A stretch of 64,000 nt of DNA from Bog-793 sp963803025 (GTDB lineage: Bacteria > Actinomycetota > Acidimicrobiia > Acidimicrobiales > Bog-793): NCBI GenBank assembly GCA_963803025.1, contig CAWDKZ010000013.1, positions 248,001-312,000 on the forward strand. The letters are read 5' to 3'. Both the position numbers and the translations under genes were made by a program. Shown piece after piece: positions 33,234 to 42,849 of this stretch. Each line of letters starts with the position of its first letter. The stretch's first letter is position 1. The notes beneath the pieces are model-generated. The model searched no databases and was not told the DNA's origin. It was given only the letters and a program-made list of their open reading frames with translations.

Positions 33234-34136
33234 GTGCGCGAGCTCGTCCGTGGCTATGCCGCAGCGGTCCTCGAGTCCGCAGAATCCGCGGGACGGCTCG
33301 ATTCGGTGCGCGGCGATCTCGTCGAGTTCGCGCGCGCGCTCACTTCGTCCGAGAAGCTGCGTCGCGCCCTCGTCGACCCGATGAACGCCACGACGACGCG
33401 GCGGGAGATCGTCGCGGATCTCCTCGCCGGCAAGGCGACGGCGGAGACCGCCGCGCTGCTCTCCTTTGCCGTTCGCGCCGAGAAGCCCTCGGAGCTGCCG
33501 GTTTCGGTCGCCGTCCTCGTCAAGCTGGCGGAGAACGAGTGCCGGCGGTCGGGCACGCACGCGACGATCGAGATGGAACCGGCGGCGTCGCGCGGCGCCG
33601 TCCACGCCCGCATGCGCGGCTACGCCGGGCGCGTCCTGGAGGAACTCTCGGCCGCGCGCGAGGTGGACGAGGTCGAAGACGAACTGTTCGGGATCGCGCG
33701 CCTCGTCGACACCAACCGGACGCTCCGCCAGACCCTCAGTGACGCGAACGTGCCCCTTTCGGGGCGGATCGCCGTCGTCGAGGATCTCCTCGGCCCCGTC
33801 TGCAAGCCGGCGACCGTCCGGCTCGTGCGCTACCTGCTGCGGGCCGGACACCTGCGGGACCTCGTCGGCGCCGTCGAATGGGTGGTCGAGCTCGCCGCGG
33901 CAGAACGCGGTCGGCGAATCGCCGCGGTGCGCAGCGCCGTCACGCTGCGACCAGCCGAGAAGAGGCGGATCGCCGCGGCGCTCAGCCGGATCATCGAGCG
34001 CGAAGTCGAGGTCCGCGACATCATCGATCCGACCGTCATCGGCGGGGTTCTCGTCTCCGTCGGCGACGTCATCATCGACGGCACCGTCCGGCTGCGCGTC
34101 GAGCGCCTCCGAGATCTGCTCGCGCAGGCGGGCTGA
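33234..34136 (+). CDS. atpH: ATP synthase subunit delta with duplicated N-terminal domain
   Basis: A 300-residue delta (OSCP) subunit; the usual length is ~180. It has two copies of the six-helix N-terminal domain. Residues 7-104 begin GYAAAVLESAESAGRLDSVR, and residues 129-225 begin GYAGRVLEELSAAREVDEVE. The copies share aligned positions such as LR..L.D.N....R..V.DLL. The C-terminal beta/alpha domain has RRGGRIAAV-like RGRRIAAVRSAV, then IDPTVIGGVLVSVGDVIIDGT. The mycobacterial b-delta fusion has the same doubled delta; here it is unfused from the adjacent b'. Delta joins the stalk to the top of F1. Confidence 0.93.
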   Translation: MRELVRGYAAAVLESAESAGRLDSVRGDLVEFARALTSSEKLRRALVDPMNATTTRREIVADLLAGKATAETAALLSFAVRAEKPSELPVSVAVLVKLAENECRRSGTHATIEMEPAASRGAVHARMRGYAGRVLEELSAAREVDEVEDELFGIARLVDTNRTLRQTLSDANVPLSGRIAVVEDLLGPVCKPATVRLVRYLLRAGHLRDLVGAVEWVVELAAAERGRRIAAVRSAVTLRPAEKRRIAAALSRIIEREVEVRDIIDPTVIGGVLVSVGDVIIDGTVRLRVERLRDLLAQAG

Positions 34137-34155
34137 CGACTAAGAAGGGCTGGGT

Positions 34156-35760
34156 ATGGCCGAGCTGACGATCAGCGCCGACGAGATCACCGCCGTGCTC
34201 GCCCGGCACGTCTCGGAACTGACGACCGAGGTCGGTGCCGAGCAGGTCGGTCGGATCAGCGAGGTGGGCGACGGGATCGCCCACATCTCCGGCTTGCCGC
34301 ACGCCTCGGTGAACGAGTTGCTCGAGTTCGAGAACGGGACGTACGGCCTCGCCCTCAACCTCGACGAGGAAGAGATCGGCTCGATCGTTCTCGGCGAGGT
34401 CGAAGGGCTCGACGAGGGTCAGATCGTGCGCACGACGGGAAGGATCCTGTCGGTCCCCGTCGGAGACGCGCTGCTCGGCCGCGTCGTCAACCCCCTCGGC
34501 GAGCCGATCGACGGGAAGGGCCCCCTCGGCGACGTCGAGCTGCGCCGCCTCGAGGTGCAGGCCCCCGGGGTCATGAGTCGCCAACCGGTGTGCGAGCCCC
34601 TGCAGACCGGCATCAAGGTCATCGACGCCGTCACGCCGATCGGTCGCGGCCAGCGCGAGCTCATCATCGGCGACCGCAAGACCGGCAAGACGACGATCGC
34701 CGTCGACACGATCATCAACCAGCGCGGCATGGGAGTGAAATGCATCTACGTCGCGATCGGACAGAAGGGATCGACGGTCGCGCAGACCGTCGCGACCCTC
34801 AGCGCGCACGACGCACTCGAGTACACGGTCGTCGTCGCCGCGCCGGCCTCCGAGCCGGCGCCGTTCAAGTACCTCGCGCCGTACGCCGGCTGCGCGATGG
34901 GACAGCACTGGATGGAGCGCGGCGAGCACGCGCTGATCGTCTACGACGACCTCTCCAAACAGGCCGAGGCCTACCGTCAGTTGTCGCTGTTGCTCCGCCG
35001 CCCGCCGGGGCGTGAGGCCTATCCGGGCGACGTCTTCTACCTCCACAGCCGCCTCCTGGAACGCGCCGCGAAGCTCTCGGACGAGCTCGGCGGCGGATCG
35101 CTGACGGCATTGCCGATCATCGAGACGAAGGCGGGGGACATCGCGGCCTACATCCCGACGAACGTGATCTCGATCACCGACGGCCAGATCTTCCTCGAGA
35201 CCGACCTTTTCAACTCGGGGGTGCGCCCGGCGATGAACATCGGGAACTCGGTCTCGCGCGTCGGCGGCGCGGCCCAGGTGAAGGCCATGAAGTCGGTCGT
35301 CGGCTCGCTGAAGATCGACCTCGCCCAGTTCCGCGACCTCGAGGCGTTCGCGACGTTCGGCTCCGAGCTCGACAAGGCCTCCCAGGCCCAGCTCGACCGC
35401 GGCTACCGATTGATCGAGCTGTTGAAACAGGGCCACAACGAGCCGATGGCCGTCGAGGAGGAGATCCTGGTCATCTACGCCGGCGTGAACGGATTCACTG
35501 ACGCGGTCGCGATCGGCGACGTCCGGCGCTTCGAATCGGCCCTGCGGGCGGACTTCCATTCGTCCCACCCAGAGATGCTCGAACACATCGCCACGACGGG
35601 CACGCTGCCCGACATCGCCGAGTTCGAAGCGGCGATCAGCGACGTGGCCTCGGGTTTCGCCGAGGGCTCGGAGAACGACGCCGTGCCGGCGGACGGGACG
35701 CCGAGCGCCGCGGCCGAGCCGCCGCCGGGGGACGCCGAGCCGGCCGACCCGCGGGGCTGA
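34156..35760 (+). CDS. atpA: ATP synthase subunit alpha
   Basis: A 534-residue F1 alpha subunit with a non-catalytic nucleotide site. The P-loop is GDRKTGKT (to Thr179), the arginine-finger region is SVSRVGGAAQ, and the beta-barrel domain starts EVGAEQVGRISEVGDGIAH. The C-terminal helical domain is followed by a ~35-residue acidic/Pro-rich tail (DAVPADGTPSAAAEPPPGD) beyond the usual end. A C-terminal extension of alpha is also known in mycobacteria, where it restrains ATP hydrolysis; a similar role here is inference. GAAGGG lies upstream of ATG 34156. Confidence 0.97.
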   Translation: MAELTISADEITAVLARHVSELTTEVGAEQVGRISEVGDGIAHISGLPHASVNELLEFENGTYGLALNLDEEEIGSIVLGEVEGLDEGQIVRTTGRILSVPVGDALLGRVVNPLGEPIDGKGPLGDVELRRLEVQAPGVMSRQPVCEPLQTGIKVIDAVTPIGRGQRELIIGDRKTGKTTIAVDTIINQRGMGVKCIYVAIGQKGSTVAQTVATLSAHDALEYTVVVAAPASEPAPFKYLAPYAGCAMGQHWMERGEHALIVYDDLSKQAEAYRQLSLLLRRPPGREAYPGDVFYLHSRLLERAAKLSDELGGGSLTALPIIETKAGDIAAYIPTNVISITDGQIFLETDLFNSGVRPAMNIGNSVSRVGGAAQVKAMKSVVGSLKIDLAQFRDLEAFATFGSELDKASQAQLDRGYRLIELLKQGHNEPMAVEEEILVIYAGVNGFTDAVAIGDVRRFESALRADFHSSHPEMLEHIATTGTLPDIAEFEAAISDVASGFAEGSENDAVPADGTPSAAAEPPPGDAEPADPRG

Positions 35761-35763
35761 GCG

Positions 35764-36714
35764 ATGTCGTCGGGCCAGGAGCGCGTCCTCAAACGCCGGA
35801 TCCACAGCATCGAGTCGACCGAGAAGTTGACGCGGGCGATGGATCTCATCTCGGCGTCGCAGATCGTTCGGGCTCAGGCCCGTATCCAGGCGAGCCGACC
35901 CTACGTCGACGGGATCGAGAAGGTCCTCGAGGTCACCGCCTCCGACGTGGGGCCGTCCTCGTCGATCCGGGGCATGCCGGCCGACCCCCGGCGGGTCCTC
36001 GTCGTCGTGATCGTCGCGGACCGCGGACTGTGCGGTGCCTACAACTCGAACGTCCTGCGTGCCGCCGAGCGGATGATGCGCACCGGGGAGGCGGAGGGGC
36101 GCGTCTACACGCTCGTGACCGTCGGGCGCCGGGCGCAGGGCTTCTTCCGGTTCCACGGGCGTCCGATACGGGAGTCGTTCGTGAAGATGACCGAGCGACC
36201 GACCTACGAGGACGCCTGCCGGGTCGCACGCGGCGTCGAGGCACCGTTTCTCGCCGGCGAGGTCGATCTCGTCCAGCTCGTCTCGACGCGTTTCCGCTCC
36301 GCCGGGGTCCAGCTCGTCGAGGTGCGCCAGCTACTGCCGCTCGCCCCCGGGGTTCCGCCGCCGGACGAGGAGGAATCCGTGGTCCCGCCGGCAGGCGCCG
36401 CGGGCTTCTACGACTTCGAGCCGCCCGCCGAGGAGCTGCTCGCGCTGCTCGTGCCGCTGTTCGCTGAGACGGTGTTCTTCCAGGCGCTCCTCGAGGCCTC
36501 GGCGTCGGAGCACACCGCCCGCCAGCGGGCGATGTCCGCCGCGACCGAGAACGCGGACGAGCTCGCGACGACGCTGCGCCGGCTCATGAACCGGATCCGC
36601 CAGGATTCGATCACGAACGAGATCATGGAGATCGTCGGCGGGGCGGAGGCGATGCGGCTCGCCGGCGTCGGCGGCGCTTCCGAGACGCTCAGCGCGGGCT
36701 CGAGCGAGGAGTAG
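35764..36714 (+). CDS. atpG: ATP synthase subunit gamma
   Basis: A 316-residue central rotor shaft. The N-terminal helix (RVLKRRIHSIESTEKLTRAM) and the C-terminal helix (RQRAMSAATENADELATTLR, then NRIRQDSITNEIMEIVGGAEA) form the coiled coil inside the alpha3beta3 ring; IVVADRGLCGAYN is the Rossmann-like core. An extra loop around residues 195-215 (PPPDEEESVVPPAGAAGF) is longer than in E. coli, as in other actinobacteria. ATG 35764 begins 3 bp after the atpA stop. Confidence 0.95.
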   Translation: MSSGQERVLKRRIHSIESTEKLTRAMDLISASQIVRAQARIQASRPYVDGIEKVLEVTASDVGPSSSIRGMPADPRRVLVVVIVADRGLCGAYNSNVLRAAERMMRTGEAEGRVYTLVTVGRRAQGFFRFHGRPIRESFVKMTERPTYEDACRVARGVEAPFLAGEVDLVQLVSTRFRSAGVQLVEVRQLLPLAPGVPPPDEEESVVPPAGAAGFYDFEPPAEELLALLVPLFAETVFFQALLEASASEHTARQRAMSAATENADELATTLRRLMNRIRQDSITNEIMEIVGGAEAMRLAGVGGASETLSAGSSEE

Positions 36715-36719
36715 AGGCG

Positions 36720-38168
36720 ATGTCGACCGAATCCAGCGCGACGAATCCCGGGGCGCGACCGCTCGAGAACGGCCGAGTCGTCTCGATCACCGGTCCCGTC
36801 GTCGACGTCGAGTTCCCGCCGCACGCGATTCCGGAGATCAACACGGCGTTGGAGATCGACCTCAAGCTCGAGGGGGCGAACGTCGTCATCACCGCCGAGG
36901 TCGCGCAGCAGATCGGCGAGGGACGCGTCCGCTGCATCTGCTTGAAGCCGACCGACGGTCTCGAGCGCGGCGCCGTCGTGCGCAACACCGGCCAGGGCAT
37001 CACCGTGCCCGTCGGGGACAACGTCCTCGGTCACGCCTTCAACGTCATCGGCGAGCCGATCGACACCGACGACATCGGCGCCGTCTCCGACCGCTGGGAG
37101 ATCCACCGCGATCCGCCGCCCTTCGAGGAGCTCGAACCGCGCCGCGAGATGTTCGAGACCGGGATCAAGGTGATCGACCTCCTCGAGCCGTACGTGCAAG
37201 GCGGCAAGATCGGCTTGTTCGGTGGCGCAGGCGTCGGCAAGACGATCCTCATCCTCGAGATGATCAACCGTGTCGCCAAGCAGCACGGCGGCGTCTCGGT
37301 CTTCGCGGGAGTGGGCGAGCGGACCCGTGAGGGGACCGACCTCTGGCTCGAGATGCAGGAGTCGGGCGTCATCGACAAGGCCGTCCTCGTCTACGGGCAG
37401 ATGGACGAGCCGCCGGGTGTCCGACTGCGGGTCGCGCTCTCGGCCCTCACGATGGCGGAGTACTTCCGAGACGTGAAGCACCAGGACGTGCTGTTGTTCG
37501 TCGACAACATCTTCCGCTTCGTCCAGGCGGGATCCGAGGTGTCGACGCTGCTCGGCCGGATGCCGTCCGCCGTCGGTTACCAGCCGACGCTCGCCGACGA
37601 GATGGGCCAGCTCCAGGAGCGGATCACCTCGACACGGGGCCGCTCGATCACCTCGGTGCAGGCGGTCTACGTGCCGGCGGACGACTACACGGACCCCGCC
37701 CCGTTCACCACGTTCACCCACCTCGACGCGACGACCGAGCTCTCACGGCAGATCGCCGCGCTCGGGATCTACCCGGCGGTCGACCCGCTCGCCTCGACGA
37801 GCAGCATCCTCGCCCCGGAGGTCGTCGGCGATCGCCACTACGCCTGTGCGAGCGCGGTAAAGCAGGTCCTCCAGCGCTACCGCGACCTGCAGGACATCAT
37901 CGCCATCCTCGGCCTCGAGGAGCTTTCCGAGGAGGACCGACTGATCGTGACGCGGGCGCGCAAGATCCAGCGGTTCCTGTCGCAGCCGTTCTTCGTCGGC
38001 GAGGTCTTCACCGGTCTGCCCGGCGTCTACGTGGCGGTCGAGGAGACGGTCCGCAGCTTCGAAGCGCTCCTCGGCGGGGACCTCGACGATGTTCCCGAGC
38101 AGGCGTTTCTCAACGCGGGCGGCGTCGACGACGTCCACGAGAAGTCCAAGCAGCTCGAGAGCGGCTGA
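36720..38168 (+). CDS. atpD: ATP synthase subunit beta
   Basis: A 482-residue catalytic F1 subunit. Walker A is GGAGVGKT with Lys174, the catalytic-glutamate region is VGERTREGTDLW, and Walker B is DVLLFVDNIFRF. The DELSEED-equivalent lever appears as LGLEELSEEDRL, well conserved. The family signature PAVDPLASTS is present. It lies 5 bp after atpG and 18 bp before atpC. Confidence 0.98.
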   Translation: MSTESSATNPGARPLENGRVVSITGPVVDVEFPPHAIPEINTALEIDLKLEGANVVITAEVAQQIGEGRVRCICLKPTDGLERGAVVRNTGQGITVPVGDNVLGHAFNVIGEPIDTDDIGAVSDRWEIHRDPPPFEELEPRREMFETGIKVIDLLEPYVQGGKIGLFGGAGVGKTILILEMINRVAKQHGGVSVFAGVGERTREGTDLWLEMQESGVIDKAVLVYGQMDEPPGVRLRVALSALTMAEYFRDVKHQDVLLFVDNIFRFVQAGSEVSTLLGRMPSAVGYQPTLADEMGQLQERITSTRGRSITSVQAVYVPADDYTDPAPFTTFTHLDATTELSRQIAALGIYPAVDPLASTSSILAPEVVGDRHYACASAVKQVLQRYRDLQDIIAILGLEELSEEDRLIVTRARKIQRFLSQPFFVGEVFTGLPGVYVAVEETVRSFEALLGGDLDDVPEQAFLNAGGVDDVHEKSKQLESG

Positions 38169-38186
38169 GAGGACCGGAGGGCGGGC

Positions 38187-38708
38187 ATGGGAACTCCATT
38201 TCACGTCGAGCTCGTGACGCCCGAGCGGGTGCTGTTCTCGGGCGAGGCCGACGAGGTCTCGTTGCGCACCGTCGAGGGCGAGATCAGCTTCCTCGCGCGC
38301 CACGAGGACTACGTCGGCGTCGCCGACGTGACCGTCGTGCGCATCGCCGTCCTCGGGGACGTCGGTGCCGACGGGACCGAGGGCACCCCGACCGAGCTGC
38401 GCGCCGCGGTCCACGGCGGCCTCGTGCACGTCAACCGCGAGGGTGTTGTGATCCTCGCGGGCGTGGCCGAGCTCGCCTCCGAGATCGACGTCGGCCGCGC
38501 CCGCCGGGCCCTGGCGGCGGCCGAGGGGCAGCTCGGCGCGGCGCCGCCGGCGACGACGGGCGAGGTCGAGCCGTCGGGGACGGCCGGCAGTGCGGAGCGC
38601 CCCACCCTCGAGGCGGTGCTCGCTCTTGCCGCCGCCGACTCGCCACAAGCCGCGATCCGCCGGGCGCAGGTCCGCCTCGAAGCGTCCGGGGCCGCCGCGC
38701 GGAGGTGA
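38187..38708 (+). CDS. atpC: ATP synthase subunit epsilon
   Basis: A 173-residue epsilon subunit linking gamma to the c-ring. The N-terminal beta-sandwich (FHVELVTPERVLFSGEADEV, GEISFLARHEDYVGV) is clear. The C-terminal helical pair around EIDVGRARRALAAAEGQLG is separated from a last helix (LALAAADSPQAAIRRAQVRL) by a ~30-residue Ala/Pro/Gly/Thr linker, making it longer than the usual 120-140. Whether the long tail still inhibits hydrolysis is unknown. GGAGG precedes the ATG. The TGA overlaps the next gene's GTG. Confidence 0.92.
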   Translation: MGTPFHVELVTPERVLFSGEADEVSLRTVEGEISFLARHEDYVGVADVTVVRIAVLGDVGADGTEGTPTELRAAVHGGLVHVNREGVVILAGVAELASEIDVGRARRALAAAEGQLGAAPPATTGEVEPSGTAGSAERPTLEAVLALAAADSPQAAIRRAQVRLEASGAAARR

Positions 38709-39745
38709 CGACCGGCCAGGGTTCCGTGGACCCCGCCGCGGGCCGGCGCGTCGTCCGATCGGCGGCTCGCCGCCGTCTGCTCGTCGCCATGACCGTCGCC
38801 GGGCACGCGGCGAGCGAGATCGACGGCTTGCGGCGGGCGCTCGGCGGCTCCGGTCTCGGGCGCATCGCGCCGCACCTCACGCTGGTCCCGCCCGTGAACG
38901 TGCGCGATGAGGAGCTCGTCGACGTGCTCCGCCTCGTCCGGTCGGTCGCGACCGAAGACCCCGTCGAGGTGCGGATCGGCCCGGCGCGCACGTTCGCCCC
39001 GCGCACGCCCGTCGTCTACCTCGAGGTGGGCGGGGACACGGCGAGGGTCGCCGGGCTGCGGCGCCGGCTCGTGGTCCCGCCGCTCGTGCCCGAGGTCCGC
39101 CCGGCGGAGCGGCCCTTCGTCCCGCACGTCACGATCGGCGGCCGCGTGGCGCAGCCGAAGATCGCCGCCGCGCTCGAGATGCTCACCGAGTTCAAGCTGG
39201 CCGCCGAGCTGTCGACGGTCGCGCTCTGCGAGCAGGACGAGGTCGCCCCGCGCCATCCCTGGCGCGTCATCGCCGATGTCGTGCTCGGCGCGGGATCGAC
39301 CATCGGCCGGGGCGGACGCGAGGTCAGCTTTGTGGGCTCGACGATCCTCGATCCCGAGGTGGCGGCGTGGGCAGACGCGACGCCCGGCGAGGACGCGATC
39401 GGCGATGAGGCGACGACCCCGCCGTCCGAGGACCCCTTCGTGCTGACGGCCTACGTGGCGGGCCGACCCACCGCCACCGCCGTCGGATCGGTCCGCGGGT
39501 CGGCCGTCGAGATCCACCGACTGCGCGTCGACGAGAAGCGGCGCGGCGAGGGCATCGGGGGGCAGCTCGTGCGGGCGCTCGAACGGGCGGTGACGGCCCG
39601 TGGCTGCTCGCGGGTCGTCTTCCGGGCGGTCGCCGCCGGAAGCGTCGAGGGATTCCTCTCCCACCTCGGGTACGCACGCGTGGCCGACTTCGCCGCCGGG
39701 CGCGACGGGGAACCCCGCGTCGCGCTCGGGCGGAGAGTCGGCTGA
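38705..39745 (+). CDS. 2H phosphoesterase (LigT-like) fused to GNAT acetyltransferase
   Basis: A 346-residue two-domain protein. Residues ~25-190 form a LigT/2'-5' RNA-ligase-like 2H phosphoesterase with both catalytic motifs, PHLTLVPP and PHVTIGG. These enzymes hydrolyse 2',3'-cyclic or 2'-5' phosphodiester bonds in RNA or nucleotides. Residues ~245-340 form a GNAT acetyltransferase, with the acetyl-CoA motif RRGEGIGGQLVRAL and the C-terminal FLSHLGYARV. A Pro/Asp/Glu-rich linker joins them. The GTG start overlaps the atpC stop (GTGA), so it is translated with the ATP synthase. Substrates are unknown. Confidence 0.85.
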   Translation: MTTGQGSVDPAAGRRVVRSAARRRLLVAMTVAGHAASEIDGLRRALGGSGLGRIAPHLTLVPPVNVRDEELVDVLRLVRSVATEDPVEVRIGPARTFAPRTPVVYLEVGGDTARVAGLRRRLVVPPLVPEVRPAERPFVPHVTIGGRVAQPKIAAALEMLTEFKLAAELSTVALCEQDEVAPRHPWRVIADVVLGAGSTIGRGGREVSFVGSTILDPEVAAWADATPGEDAIGDEATTPPSEDPFVLTAYVAGRPTATAVGSVRGSAVEIHRLRVDEKRRGEGIGGQLVRALERAVTARGCSRVVFRAVAAGSVEGFLSHLGYARVADFAAGRDGEPRVALGRRVG

Positions 39746-39816
39746 CCGTTCGCGGCCGCGCCCGGCCGATCCGAGCGGCGCGGCCGCGATCGGCCATCGG
39801 GGCCCGGCAGCGGCGG

Positions 39817-39822
39817 TAGCGT
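39817..39822 (+). promoter_or_regulatory. -10 box for murA, leaderless
   Basis: TAGCGT at 39817-39822 ends 7 nt before ATG 39830. No Shine-Dalgarno lies between, and no clear -35 is visible. Confidence 0.4.
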
Positions 39823-39829
39823 CGCGCCG

Positions 39830-41104
39830 ATGCAGCAGTTCATCGTGCGCTCCGCGGGGCCGCTGCGGGGCGAGGTCACCGTCCAGGGAGCGAAGAACTC
39901 CGTTCTGAAGCTGATGGCGGCGTCGCTCCTCGCCGAGGGGACGACCCGGATCGAGAACGTCCCGCGCATCACCGACGTCGAGACCATGGCGGAGGTCCTC
40001 ACGGCGATCGGTGCCGAGGTCCGCAGGGACGAGGCGGGCGACGTCTTGGTCACCAGCCCGGCGCGCTGCACCCCCGTGGCCCCCTACGAGCTCGTGGAGA
40101 AGATGCGTGCCTCGATCGTCGTCCTCGGGCCGCTGCTCGCCCGGCACCACTTCGCCCGGGTGTCGCTGCCCGGAGGGGACGATTTCGGCTCCCGACCGAT
40201 CGACATCCACCTGCGGGCCCTGTCGGAGCTCGGCGCCGAGTTCACGACGGAACACGGCTACGTGGAGGGCCGGTGCGACCGATTCGTCGGCGCGCGGGTC
40301 GTCCTCGAGTACCCGAGCCACACGGCGACGGACAACATCCTCATGGCGGCGACCCTCGCCAAGGGCACGACGGTGATCGAGAACGCGGCCCGCGAGCCCG
40401 AGGTGAAGGATCTCGCCGAGCTCCTCGTCGCGATGGGTGCGCACATCTCCGGGGCGGGCACGTCGCGCCTCGAGATCGATGGCGTCGACGAGCTCCTTCC
40501 GGCGTCGCACCGGGCGGTCGCCGACCGCGTCGAGGCCGCGACGTTCCTCGCCGCCGTCGTGATCGCCGGCGGGGAGATCAACCTGCGTGGCGCGCATCAC
40601 GAGAACATGGACATGTACCTGGAGAAGCTCCGCGCGATGGGGGTCAGCATCGAGCCGACGGCGTCGGGGATCTCGGCCCGTTTCGCGGGCCGGCCGCAGG
40701 CGGTTGACGTCTCGACGCTTCCCTATCCCGGTGTGGCGACCGACTACAAGCCGCTGCTCGTGACCGTGCTCGCCATCGCCTCGGGGGTGGCGATCGTCAG
40801 CGAGAACATCTACGCGGGACGCTTCCGCTACGTCGACGAGCTGCGCCGGATGGGGGCGGACATCCGCACCGAGGGCCACCATGCCGTCGTGCGCGGGGTC
40901 GAGCGACTCTCGGGCGCGCCGGTGAGGGCGCCCGACATCCGGGCGGGCGCGGCGCTCGTCCTGGCGGGTCTCGCCGCCGACGGCGAGACCTGTGTCACGG
41001 GGATCGAGCACATCGACCGGGGCTACGAGGACTTCGACGGGAAACTGCGGGCCCTCGGGGCCGACGTCACGCGCGAGCACGACCAGCCAGCTGCCGAGTC
41101 GTGA
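39830..41104 (+). CDS. murA: UDP-N-acetylglucosamine 1-carboxyvinyltransferase, Asp at fosfomycin site
   Basis: A 424-residue EPSP-synthase-fold enzyme that transfers enolpyruvate from PEP to UDP-GlcNAc, the first committed step of peptidoglycan synthesis. The substrate Lys/Asn pair is in TVQGAKNSVLKLMAAS, and later motifs are ATDNILMAATLAKGTTVIENAA and YPGVATDYKP. The flexible loop reads LPGGDDFGSRPIDIHL: the usual catalytic cysteine (Cys115 in E. coli) is Asp117, as in Mycobacterium tuberculosis, which makes the enzyme insensitive to fosfomycin. Leaderless start at ATG 39830. The atp-murA proximity is common in actinobacteria. Confidence 0.96.
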   Translation: MQQFIVRSAGPLRGEVTVQGAKNSVLKLMAASLLAEGTTRIENVPRITDVETMAEVLTAIGAEVRRDEAGDVLVTSPARCTPVAPYELVEKMRASIVVLGPLLARHHFARVSLPGGDDFGSRPIDIHLRALSELGAEFTTEHGYVEGRCDRFVGARVVLEYPSHTATDNILMAATLAKGTTVIENAAREPEVKDLAELLVAMGAHISGAGTSRLEIDGVDELLPASHRAVADRVEAATFLAAVVIAGGEINLRGAHHENMDMYLEKLRAMGVSIEPTASGISARFAGRPQAVDVSTLPYPGVATDYKPLLVTVLAIASGVAIVSENIYAGRFRYVDELRRMGADIRTEGHHAVVRGVERLSGAPVRAPDIRAGAALVLAGLAADGETCVTGIEHIDRGYEDFDGKLRALGADVTREHDQPAAES

Positions 41105-41122
41105 GACGGGGCGATCGCTGAG

Positions 41123-42847
<1,725 letters not shown>

Positions 42848-42849
42848 CC

